Assembly (NCBI GenBank): GCA_030668025.1
Contig: DAOUUT010000185.1
Span: 1 to 7,517, forward strand
Reading direction: 5' to 3'
DNA from: Promethearchaeota archaeon
Lineage (GTDB): Archaea; Asgardarchaeota; Lokiarchaeia; Sigynarchaeales; SOKP01
Length of the DNA stretch: 7,517 nt
Shown: positions 1 through 5,224 of the stretch, piece by piece
Position numbering within the stretch: the first letter of the stretch is position 1
Layout of the letters: the number at the start of each line of letters is the position of its first letter
Notes under the pieces: generated by a model
Databases searched by the model: none
Seen by the model: the letters and a program-made list of their open reading frames with translations, nothing else
Told to the model about the DNA's origin: nothing
Position numbers and translations under genes: made by a program

Positions 1-509
1 GAGATCGTGGAGGGACTATTATTTTAAATGAACTTTTACAAGTTGCAAAGCTTGATTATGTGGCACGAGCACCAGAAGGTTACGAAGTAGAAGAACTTAC
101 TCGTAAACAAATGATAAAATCTCTCCAAAATAAAAAGCCCGTAAGAGTCATAGGTAAGACTAAGGTTATCGAGAGAAAAGAACATACTGGAAAGGAATCG
201 CGTTTACAAAATGTATTGAAGAAATTAAAAGTTAAAAATTTTGCAATAATAGAAGAAAGCTTTAAGAAAATAGAGCCAGGCCATAGTATAGGGTTTAATA
301 AAAGCTTAGAAAAATTATTTGAAATCCCGGTTGGAGAAATCTTTGGAAAAATTAAAGATTTTAAAGGTACACAATTTCTAATTATTGATGGCATCTTAAC
401 GAAACGCCTGCTTTCACTTTTATTAAAATTGAAAATTAAATTTATCGCTTGTAAAAACAAGGAAGAAGATTTAAGAATACCGGAACAAATAATTGTTTTC
501 TTCTTCTAA
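1..509 (+). CDS. dnaG: Archaeal DnaG-type primase/exosome subunit, 3' part only
   Basis: This is the C-terminal 168 codons of an archaeal DnaG homologue, cut by the window edge; the first full codon is at position 3. The protein opens in the TOPRIM domain with DRGG, the last part of the metal-binding DxDRGG element. It continues through LLQVAKLDYVARAPEGYEVE and EELTRK, which are strongly conserved in archaeal DnaG. A weakly conserved lysine-rich linker follows, then the C-terminal domain with GTQFLIIDGILTKRLL, matching the family's DGIIT-RL segment. The GTG at 60 falls inside the TOPRIM core and is not a start. In archaea this protein is known both as a bacterial-like primase and as an RNA-exosome subunit; the second role suits the RNA-processing genes nearby. 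The full protein is normally about 400-450 aa, so more than half lies upstream. A T8 run follows the stop. Confidence 0.93.
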   Translation, partial: DRGGTIILNELLQVAKLDYVARAPEGYEVEELTRKQMIKSLQNKKPVRVIGKTKVIERKEHTGKESRLQNVLKKLKVKNFAIIEESFKKIEPGHSIGFNKSLEKLFEIPVGEIFGKIKDFKGTQFLIIDGILTKRLLSLLLKLKIKFIACKNKEEDLRIPEQIIVFFF

Positions 510-517
510 AATTTCTA

Positions 518-525
518 TTTTTTTT
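518..525 (+). terminator. T-run terminator after dnaG
   Basis: Eight T residues lie 9 bases past the dnaG stop codon, with no stem-loop in front. Archaeal RNA polymerase can terminate on T-runs alone, so this is a plausible dnaG terminator. It lies in the 41-bp gap where dnaG converges with the OsmC gene. Confidence 0.5.
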
Positions 526-550
526 AAACATTGAATTATTGAGATTGATT

Positions 551-970
551 TCAGATTTTATTACAATTGACGTTAATAGGCAAACCATCCGCGATTGAGT
601 TTGAAACTATACAATATTCTCTAAACTTTTTAATACATAAATTAATCTCTTCAGAAGAAGCGTTTTCTTCAGGTTTAAATCTAATTTCAGCATCCACTTT
701 AGTTAACCTTAAAAGCAGTTTAGGACCTACATGAGATAATTTTCCATCTACTACGATTTCAACGCTTTTCATCTTTATATTTCTTTTTTGTAGGCAGTAT
801 ATGAAGGTTGTTCCTAAACATCCACCTATTCCAATTAATAAATACTCGACGGAACTTGGACCTAAATCCATACCGTGAAACGATGTAGGTTCGTCTACGC
901 TAAAGTCTTTAAATTGTCTCGCAGAAGCTTTAAAATGGAGATTTTCGGTATAATTTAACGATACTTTCAT
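551..970 (-). CDS. OsmC/Ohr-family peroxiredoxin-like protein
   Basis: 139 aa from the ATG at 970. The fold family is OsmC: a cytosolic homodimer that reduces organic hydroperoxides using two conserved cysteines. Visible features are the segment DLGPSSVEYLL (35-45), with Glu42 at the usual acidic position, GGCLGTTF with the first Cys at 51, and CIVSNSI with the second Cys at 120. Both presumed redox cysteines are present. The N-terminal DEPTSFHGMDLGPS stretch resembles archaeal and Thermus OsmC-related proteins rather than Ohr. An in-frame TTG at 985 would add five residues, but a TATA-like box at 992-999 puts transcription start close to 970, favouring the ATG and a leaderless message. It follows secE on the same strand but has its own promoter. 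The physiological substrate cannot be read from sequence. Confidence 0.88.
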   Translation of the reverse strand: MKVSLNYTENLHFKASARQFKDFSVDEPTSFHGMDLGPSSVEYLLIGIGGCLGTTFIYCLQKRNIKMKSVEIVVDGKLSHVGPKLLLRLTKVDAEIRFKPEENASSEEINLCIKKFREYCIVSNSIADGLPINVNCNKI

Positions 971-991
971 GACAAAACAACTCAAAAATAG

Positions 992-1009
992 ATTATATCT
1001 TACTTTTCA
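992..1009 (-). promoter_or_regulatory. BRE/TATA promoter of the OsmC gene
   Basis: Read on the minus strand, a purine-rich GAAAAGTAA (BRE-like, 1001-1009) is followed by GATATAAT (TATA-like, 992-999). The TATA centre at about 995 predicts transcription start some 26 bases on, near 969-972. That coincides with the ATG at 970. Confidence 0.55.
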
Positions 1010-1011
1010 AT

Positions 1012-1025
1012 AAAAATAGGAAAAA
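1012..1025 (-). terminator. T-rich terminator after secE
   Basis: On the minus strand two T5 runs separated by CCTA lie 10-25 bases beyond the secE stop. They sit just before the OsmC promoter, a sensible place to end the secE transcript. There is no hairpin, so this rests on the T-runs alone. Confidence 0.4.
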
Positions 1026-1035
1026 TTCAAAATTA

Positions 1036-1281
1036 CTAACCGATATGTAAGATGTTATTAATTATGGTCCAAATAAGTTGGATTACAAAAGATAGGGCAC
1101 CTAACACTCCTAATCCAATTGCACATATCTTAAAAATTAAAAGGTATTCTTTCCTATCTGGTTTATTGGCAATTTTTATTATTCTTTTAGTATTTTGAAA
1201 AAACACCCCAATACGTTCATAAATACTTAATTTTTTACCTTTATCGTATTTAGAGTATTTTTCATAACGGGGATAACTCAT
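1036..1281 (-). CDS. secE: Preprotein translocase subunit SecE (Sec61 gamma)
   Basis: 81 aa, the small clamp subunit of the SecYE translocon in the cell membrane. The family signature is the amphipathic surface helix NTKRIIKIANKPDRKEYLL (30-48), including the conserved Lys-Pro at 40-41. One C-terminal transmembrane helix follows at about 52-75, glycine-rich at its start. Archaeal SecE is usually near 60 aa; here about 20 extra residues, rich in Tyr and Lys (SYPRYEKYSKYDKGKK), precede the amphipathic helix. No ATG lies between residue 1 and the helix, so the longer form is likely. Upstream on the minus strand AAAACGGAA occurs twice, 12 bases apart, just before the ATG. It lies 89 bp downstream of ftsY, an order common in archaea, and matches the targeting role of that neighbour. 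Confidence 0.9.
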   Translation of the reverse strand: MSYPRYEKYSKYDKGKKLSIYERIGVFFQNTKRIIKIANKPDRKEYLLIFKICAIGLGVLGALSFVIQLIWTIINNILHIG

Positions 1282-1370
1282 AATTTTCCGTTTTTCTTCC
1301 GTTTTTTTTAGATTATTTAAATTAAAGCTAAATATTTAAAAAATTTAATTATTGATTAAACTTTTGATCT

Positions 1371-2273
1371 TCATTCTTCATTAATATCAAGAATGTTCGA
1401 AATGAACATTTCACGATTAAATGGCTCTAAATCGTCATAGCCTTGTCCCGTTCCTACAAATAAAATAGGTTTTCTAGTTTCGTAAGATATTGATAACGCA
1501 GCACCACCCTTAGCGTCGGCATCTAATTTGGTTAGAATGTTTGCATCAATTCCTATGTTATTATTAAACTCTTTGGCTTGGGTTAACGCGTCATTTCCAG
1601 CAAGGCTATCTCCAACAAATAAGACTAAATCCGGTTCGGCAACTTTAACGATTTTTTGCATTTCTCTCATTAAATTTTTATTACTAACTTGTCTTCCCGC
1701 AGTATCAACTAGTACAACGTTAACTCCTTTGGCTGTTGCGTGTTCTATTGCATCAAAAGCAACACTTGCAGGATCTGATTTATATTCGTGTTTGATAACT
1801 CTAATTCCAACATTTTGCATATGGTAAGAGAGTTGTTCTATTGCCGCCGCTCTAAATGTGTCCGCAGCCGCAGCTACAGAAGATAAATTATTATTTTTTA
1901 AATAATGAGCTATTTTTGCAATTGTAGTAGTTTTCCCAGTCCCGTTTACACCTAAAAAAACTATAATATATGGCAAGTTTTTAGAATTTTTAATATTTAT
2001 CTCATCCAATAAATTTATGTCTTTTTCAGGCGTTAAAATGTCGGTAATTACTTCTTTTAAAATATTAAATAAAAGTTTACTTTTTGACGATAATCGACCT
2101 ATTTCTTCGCCCTTAAGCGACTCTTTGATTTTTTCGCAGAGGAAATCTGCGGTTTCGACAGCTACATCATTTCCAATTAATAATAAATTCAGATCGTTTA
2201 AAGCGTCATCTAAACTTTTGTCAGATAAAGTCTTTTTAACGAAAATAGAGAAAACATTACTTAATTTTTTCAT
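1371..2273 (-). CDS. ftsY: Signal recognition particle receptor FtsY
   Basis: 300 aa from the ATG at 2273, the SRP-receptor GTPase that docks SRP-ribosome complexes at the membrane. The N-terminal four-helix N domain spans about 1-90. The G domain then shows GVNGTGKTTT (P-loop, about 108-117), DTFRAAAIEQL (G2 and insertion box), DTAGR (G3, about 190-194), TKLDADAKGG (G4) and GTGQGYDDLEPF (G5 and closing motif near the C-terminus). All catalytic motifs are intact, and the TKLDADAKGG form is usual for archaeal FtsY. There is no long acidic A domain, as in most archaeal homologues. A GTG at 2285 would add four residues; GTGAT, a good match to the archaeal Shine-Dalgarno GGTGAT, lies 7 bases before the ATG and overlaps that GTG, so the ATG is preferred. 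It lies 63 bp downstream of prefoldin alpha. Confidence 0.96.
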   Translation of the reverse strand: MKKLSNVFSIFVKKTLSDKSLDDALNDLNLLLIGNDVAVETADFLCEKIKESLKGEEIGRLSSKSKLLFNILKEVITDILTPEKDINLLDEINIKNSKNLPYIIVFLGVNGTGKTTTIAKIAHYLKNNNLSSVAAAADTFRAAAIEQLSYHMQNVGIRVIKHEYKSDPASVAFDAIEHATAKGVNVVLVDTAGRQVSNKNLMREMQKIVKVAEPDLVLFVGDSLAGNDALTQAKEFNNNIGIDANILTKLDADAKGGAALSISYETRKPILFVGTGQGYDDLEPFNREMFISNILDINEE

Positions 2274-2336
2274 TGACTTAATCACATGAATTGAAGATTA
2301 ATACTATTCTAAAATAAGTGAAAAACTCAAATTATT

Positions 2337-2747
2337 TTAGCCCATTTTATTTTGAAACTTCTGGTTTAATCCTTGAAGGTTATAATCCAAGGTTAGAATT
2401 CTCTCTTTTAAAAACTTGAGTTGTTCATCATGTTGTTTTATGAGTTTATTGATAAATTCGACAGATTCTTCAATTGTTTTTTCAATTACGACGTCTTGGT
2501 TAACAGACACAAGAACTTTTTTTGTATCTGTAATTGATCCTTTTATACTCACTAGACCCCCAATTGGAATTAGAATCTCATCGCTTTCATCTACACCATC
2601 CTTTAAATTATCAAGAGTCTTTTTTGTAGTGTATAAATTTCTAATAGATGCATTGACTATTTCAAATTGCCCTTGGAACATGTCTCGTTGTTCTTTAAGA
2701 TACCTGAATTGCTGTAATTGTTTTTCAAAATTTTTATTGTTTTCCAT
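2337..2747 (-). CDS. pfdA: Prefoldin subunit alpha
   Basis: 136 aa from the ATG at 2747. Prefoldin is a cytosolic jellyfish-shaped hexamer (two alpha, four beta subunits) that takes unfolded nascent chains and hands them to the group II chaperonin. The layout is typical: an N-terminal coiled coil (about 5-45) with FRYLKEQRDMFQGQFEIVNA, a central beta-hairpin region with EILIPIGGLVSIKG and KVLVSVNQDVVIEKTIEE, and a C-terminal coiled coil (about 95-134) ending QGLNQKFQNKMG. The hairpin has Ser-Val-Asn where many family members have a glycine-rich turn. A TTG at 2756 would extend it by three residues; GTTGAT a few bases before the ATG supports the ATG. It lies 26 bp after eL20 and before ftsY, its usual archaeal position. 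Confidence 0.93.
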   Translation of the reverse strand: MENNKNFEKQLQQFRYLKEQRDMFQGQFEIVNASIRNLYTTKKTLDNLKDGVDESDEILIPIGGLVSIKGSITDTKKVLVSVNQDVVIEKTIEESVEFINKLIKQHDEQLKFLKERILTLDYNLQGLNQKFQNKMG

Positions 2748-2773
2748 ACAAATCAACTATACGTGGAAAGTTT

Positions 2774-3001
2774 TTATTGCGATAATTCGCGGATAAGATA
2801 ATCCTTACATTCTTCTGGAGAAATCTCTTTTATTTCTTGAATATTTATTTGTCTTCTCAAAATGCCGATCGAAGTTATTCGAGTAAGTGCTTTTTCAAGT
2901 CCATCTTCTTCGTTTAAGGCTCGGACTTCTTTTCTAAACAAATATTTTTTATGTAATTTTTTGTAAGTACCAATAATTCTATAAATTTTAATCTCTGACA
3001 T
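2774..3001 (-). CDS. rpl20a: Large ribosomal subunit protein eL20 (LX/L18a)
   Basis: 75 aa, the archaeal protein LX, related to part of eukaryotic eL20 (L18a), a component of the large subunit. It matches the family in length and in IYRIIGTYKK near the start (strand 1), KKYLFRKEVRALNEEDGLEK in the middle, and EKALTRITSIG followed by RRQINIQEIKEI toward the end. The charged end IRELSQ closes the protein. The ATG at 3001 is preceded by TTGAT at a 5-base spacing. The position between aIF6 and prefoldin alpha is the conserved archaeal order and strengthens the assignment. The 101-bp gap upstream holds an AT-rich TATA-like stretch (about 3043-3060) that may give an extra promoter. Confidence 0.9.
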   Translation of the reverse strand: MSEIKIYRIIGTYKKLHKKYLFRKEVRALNEEDGLEKALTRITSIGILRRQINIQEIKEISPEECKDYLIRELSQ

Positions 3002-3102
3002 GAGTTATCAATTCCTATGAATCAACGAATTTAAACTTGATAATTATTTTAAAAATATTAAATTTTTGCTTTTTTATTAAGTATTGGTTAACACTAAAGA
3101 AT

Positions 3103-3783
3103 TTAGAGTTTTAGAACGGATGTAAGTCTCATTAGTTCGGGCCCAGTAGAAGCCACCCCAAAAATACCACTCTGGTCGTTAACAATCGCTCCTGAGGAGA
3201 GATAAGGAATTCCTCGGTTAACAGTAGAGACATCTGTTTCATCTACTTTTAAAATTGTAGAAATAATTTCAGCCTCTTCATCAGTTGCAAGAGGGTGTAC
3301 TAAACATCCATGGTTATTCGTTAAAGATATCGATCCAGGAAGATTGTTATTGACGAATTCGTAAACTATGGTCTCAACATTTAAGGTATCTTCAATCTGT
3401 TTTTTATAATCTTTTAAAAAAGAAGAAATTATTGCGCCTTTATCATTACATAAAATCAAATTTCCATAAGTGTTATCTAAAGATTTGAGAATTCCTATCT
3501 TAAAATTATTATTAAGCTCATCTGAACATATCTTTAACTTTTGAAGCTCATCGTCCCTAATTATATGTGGGACTATTATCCCATATTTATTACTTGCCGT
3601 ATATACACCGATTAAATTAGAATTATTAACTGAAATGGGAAAAAATGGAACTTTAAACACGCTTTCAATTTTCATCATAGCTGGTTTAAGCAAAGTAGAT
3701 GGATATAAACCAAACGAATTATTAACTGCTAAGTAAACCCCTATAGAATTCTTCCCGAATACCTGATACTTTAAAATCGTCAT
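3103..3783 (-). CDS. eif6: Translation initiation factor 6 (aIF6)
   Basis: 226 aa, the normal length for aIF6. This factor binds uL14 on the large subunit and keeps it from joining the small subunit until it is mature or needed. The five-fold pseudosymmetric pentein repeat is visible as recurring blocks: SIGVYLAVNNSFGLYP, LIGVYTASNKYGIIVP, NTYGNLILCNDKGAIIS, SISLTNNHGCLVHPL, and the last block with VNRGIPYLSSGAIVND. Family signatures include HPLATDEEAE, the TVNRG tract and STGPELMRL near the C-terminus. The start is an ATG with a TATA-like box about 35 bases upstream, so the message probably has a very short leader. In many archaea this gene directly follows eL31; here about 775 bp of other DNA separates them. 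Confidence 0.96.
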   Translation of the reverse strand: MTILKYQVFGKNSIGVYLAVNNSFGLYPSTLLKPAMMKIESVFKVPFFPISVNNSNLIGVYTASNKYGIIVPHIIRDDELQKLKICSDELNNNFKIGILKSLDNTYGNLILCNDKGAIISSFLKDYKKQIEDTLNVETIVYEFVNNNLPGSISLTNNHGCLVHPLATDEEAEIISTILKVDETDVSTVNRGIPYLSSGAIVNDQSGIFGVASTGPELMRLTSVLKL

Positions 3784-3814
3784 TTAACAAAACTAAGAAA
3801 ATCGTTATGTGGAG

Positions 3815-3828
3815 TATAAAGATTTAAA
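3815..3828 (-). promoter_or_regulatory. BRE/TATA promoter of the aIF6 gene
   Basis: On the minus strand TTTAAATC (BRE side) leads into TTTATAC (TATA side, complement of gtataaa). Predicted transcription start is near 3791, only about 8 bases before the ATG. This would let aIF6, eL20, prefoldin alpha and ftsY be transcribed separately from the eS19-eL31 group. It is a pattern match only. Confidence 0.5.
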
Positions 3829-3866
3829 CCATAAATATTTTATTAAAAATTGGTAAGTTTAATGAA

Positions 3867-3940
3867 TCTACTATTAATAATTTAAAATATCTATTATTAG
3901 CATTATAATATCCATTATTTTAGTCACCATTTATTAATAA
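3867..3940. repeat. Three imperfect AT-rich tandem units
   Basis: Units starting at 3867 (tctactattaataattta...), 3890 (tctattattagcattata...) and 3911 (tccattattttagtcacc...) share a TCYAYTATT opening and run 21-30 bases. They lie between the aIF6 promoter and the peptidase fragment. Low complexity makes chance similarity possible. No protein frame crosses them; the frame of the downstream fragment meets a stop at 3921. Confidence 0.3.
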
Positions 3941-3950
3941 AAAAATCATA

Positions 3951-4181
3951 ATGATTATTTCGACAGCTTATTCATTTGCTCCAGGCCATAAGATAAGTGT
4001 AGCAATTTCAAGCTCTAACTATCCTCGCTTTGGTACAAACCCTAATACGGGAGCACCACTTGCACGAGATTATTTAAATGCTAACATCGCTAATAACTCT
4101 CTCCTTGTTGGACCGCTATACAATTCATGCATAATTCTGCCGAGATTAGTGAATATAAGCAGCACTCATACAATTTATTAA
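3951..4181 (+). pseudogene. C-terminal remnant of an X-Pro dipeptidyl-peptidase/CocE-type hydrolase
   Basis: 76 codons on the strand opposite its neighbours. The peptide matches the end of the jelly-roll C-terminal domain of PepX/CocE/NonD hydrolases: STAYSFAPGHKISVAISSSN, then NYPRFGTNPNTGAPL, then an IANNSLLVGPLYNSCIILPR stretch, which is the usual closing strand before the C-terminus. Full family proteins are about 550-650 aa with an alpha/beta-hydrolase domain in front; that catalytic part is absent. Homology appears to begin right at the ATG, and upstream the frame meets a TAG at 3921 within AT-rich repeats. G+C of this stretch (about 39 % by count) exceeds that of its surroundings. A T10 run follows immediately. 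It is most likely the tail of a gene whose 5' part was lost by rearrangement. A small expressed beta-protein is possible but less likely. Confidence 0.65.
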
Positions 4182-4191
4182 TTTTTTTTTT
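4182..4191 (+). terminator. T10 terminator after the peptidase remnant
   Basis: Ten T residues begin directly after the TAA of the remnant and end just before the stop of the convergent BRCT gene. It looks like the preserved terminator of the original peptidase gene. It also marks the 11-bp convergent junction. Confidence 0.55.
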
Positions 4192-4192
4192 A

Positions 4193-4435
4193 TTACTTTA
4201 ACATTTTCAGAAATTCTAATTCATCGATGAAAGTTACCCCTAACTTCCGCGCTTTGCTGTAATTTTTAGTTTCACCCTTAGAATCATTTGTAACTAAATA
4301 CCACAAATCGTTTGAAATGATGTCTCTTATAATTCCTCCCTTCTCAATCACTTTTAATTTTGCTTCTTCCTTATTCATAGTTTCTAAATTTCCCGAAAAG
4401 TAGAATTTTATTAAAGTTAAATCAGCTATATTCAA
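4193..4435 (-). CDS. Stand-alone single BRCT-domain protein
   Basis: 80 aa, almost all one BRCT domain of the NAD-ligase/RFC1 kind. Visible: FYFSGNLETMNKEEAK (11-26), with the Ser14-Gly15 pair that contacts phosphate in phosphate-binding BRCTs; the Gly-Gly turn at 33-34; ISNDLWYLVTND (40-51); then KNYSKARKLGVTFIDELEFL (57-76), with a lysine (57 or 61) at the usual phosphate-binding position. The helix-3 Trp of tandem BRCTs is missing, as in ligase-type domains. Nothing else is fused to it. The start is uncertain: TTG at 4435 directly follows an in-frame TGA, and the next ATG (residue 20) would cut into the domain. AAGGAAGATGAT overlaps the TTG, so a start a few codons later is possible. By family it may bind 5'-phosphorylated DNA ends or phosphoproteins in replication or repair; this is inference. 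Confidence 0.8.
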   Translation of the reverse strand: MNIADLTLIKFYFSGNLETMNKEEAKLKVIEKGGIIRDIISNDLWYLVTNDSKGETKNYSKARKLGVTFIDELEFLKMLK

Positions 4436-4493
4436 TCATCTTCCTTAAGTGTTTAGTTTTGAAATTTTACAACAAGAAGATTAAACGAGGTAA

Positions 4494-4507
4494 CTTTTAT
4501 AATTAAA
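4494..4507 (-). promoter_or_regulatory. Candidate TATA box for the BRCT gene
   Basis: On the minus strand TTTAATTATAAAAG gives a BRE-like and TATA-like pair. The predicted start near 4472 leaves a leader of about 37 bases containing AAGGAAGATGAT. The 123-bp gap to eL31 is otherwise featureless AT-rich sequence. Confidence 0.35.
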
Positions 4508-4558
4508 TGACTATTACAAATTTTTAATTTTTAGAATAAAGATAACGTATTTGTATGT

Positions 4559-5020
4559 TTATTCGGCTAAATAAACAACTACTAAACCGTCAATGTTCTT
4601 AGTTGCCCTGATCTTTAGCTTTCTTGGGGGCTTTTGAATACCTCTTGACCATATCTTTTCATTTACAGGTTGTGAAATAATTAGAGATTCAGGTTTGAAA
4701 TGGCGTTCCATAAATTCTCTGAGATATCTAATAGCTTTTTTAGCCCTTTTATTACGAGGTCCATGTCTTGCTTTTGCTAGAGGAATCATATATATTCGTT
4801 CATCGATAATTTCTTCTTTAGGGGCTTCTTCTTCCATTACTTCTAATTCTTCAAGTTCTTCTTCAAAAACTTCGCTAACTTCTTCTTCAGAAATCTCATC
4901 TAAATTAAATTCTTCGATCTCTTCTATTTCTTCGTCTTCTACTTTTTCAACTTCTTCAGAATCAGTTAGTTCTTCCTCTAAGTCGTCCAAGCTGATTTCT
5001 TTTGTTTTCTTTTTTGCCAT
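4559..5020 (-). CDS. rpl31e: Large ribosomal subunit protein eL31 with long acidic N-terminal extension
   Basis: 153 aa, about twice the usual archaeal eL31 length. The C-terminal 80 residues (about 73-153) are a complete eL31: ERIYMIPLAKARHGPRNKRA, KKAIRYLREFMERHF, and NEKIWSRGIQKPPRKLKIRA, ending in VVVYLAE. In front lies a tail that starts with the basic MAKKKTK and continues as an acidic stretch; 37 of residues 8-74 are Asp or Glu, with regularly spaced Leu, Ile and Val. The ATG at 5020 has TTGAT 5 bases upstream. There is no ATG or GTG close to the usual eL31 start, and the Met at 62 would keep part of the acidic run. eL31 sits at the polypeptide exit tunnel rim in known ribosomes, so the tail could project there. 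It lies 25 bp after eL39, the usual partner. Confidence 0.94.
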   Translation of the reverse strand: MAKKKTKEISLDDLEEELTDSEEVEKVEDEEIEEIEEFNLDEISEEEVSEVFEEELEELEVMEEEAPKEEIIDERIYMIPLAKARHGPRNKRAKKAIRYLREFMERHFKPESLIISQPVNEKIWSRGIQKPPRKLKIRATKNIDGLVVVYLAE

Positions 5021-5045
5021 TTTAAATCAATAATTTATCTTTAAC

Positions 5046-5207
5046 TTAATCTCTTTTTAATCTTGAATTTCTCCATTGTCTTCCAGAATAGGGGTTGTTT
5101 CTAACTTTTCCCCCACTTCTCTTAACAACCCAGGATGGAACTGAGCGACTTTGGTTAAGCTTTTTAGCTCTCCTTAATTTTGAGGGTAGATCTTTATTAC
5201 GTGCCAT
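5046..5207 (-). CDS. rpl39e: Large ribosomal subunit protein eL39
   Basis: 53 aa, a very short basic protein that threads through the wall of the polypeptide exit tunnel. The peptide begins MARNKDLPSKLRRAKKLNQS and continues RSVPSWVVKR, then VRNNPYSGRQWRNSRLKRD. It matches the eL39 pattern of a basic N-terminal helix, an Arg-x-Val-Pro-x-Trp-Val centre and a C-terminal Arg-x-Trp-Arg. Length equals the family norm (about 50-52). The start is the ATG at 5207, 17 bp after the PDCD5 stop, with eL31 25 bp further on, the conserved archaeal order. Its short length makes it easy to miss in automated annotation. Confidence 0.95.
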   Translation of the reverse strand: MARNKDLPSKLRRAKKLNQSRSVPSWVVKRSGGKVRNNPYSGRQWRNSRLKRD

Positions 5208-5224
5208 AATACTAATCTCAATAT

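Noticed and set aside
80..460. Minus-strand open frame inside dnaG
   Set aside because: Shadow of the DnaG coding strand, with no recognisable domain; DnaG itself is certain.
1282..1370. Regulatory RNA between ftsY and secE
   Set aside because: Only AT-rich sequence, a T6 run and a 12-base-spaced repeat of AAAACGGAA are visible; no stem or known RNA motif can be drawn.
1371..2092. FtsY G4 motif TKLDADAKGG in place of bacterial TKLDGTAKGG
   Set aside because: This form is usual in archaeal SRP receptors and is not a lost residue.
1528..2289. Two plus-strand open frames (1528-1827 and 2017-2289) within ftsY
   Set aside because: Both lie opposite conserved FtsY sequence and show no family motif or start signal.
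2416..2796. Plus-strand frame opposite prefoldin alpha
   Set aside because: Antisense to a well-supported gene, and its cysteine- and serine-rich composition is a reading-frame artefact.
3867..3940. Possible CRISPR-like array
   Set aside because: The units are imperfect, only 21-30 bases, directly abutting with no unique spacers, and no cas gene is present.
4695..5033. Serine-rich plus-strand open frame of 112 codons
   Set aside because: It is the complement of the Glu/Asp-rich tail of eL31; GAA/GAG codons read backwards give TTC/CTC and, shifted, TCT/TCA serine codons. It has no independent homology.
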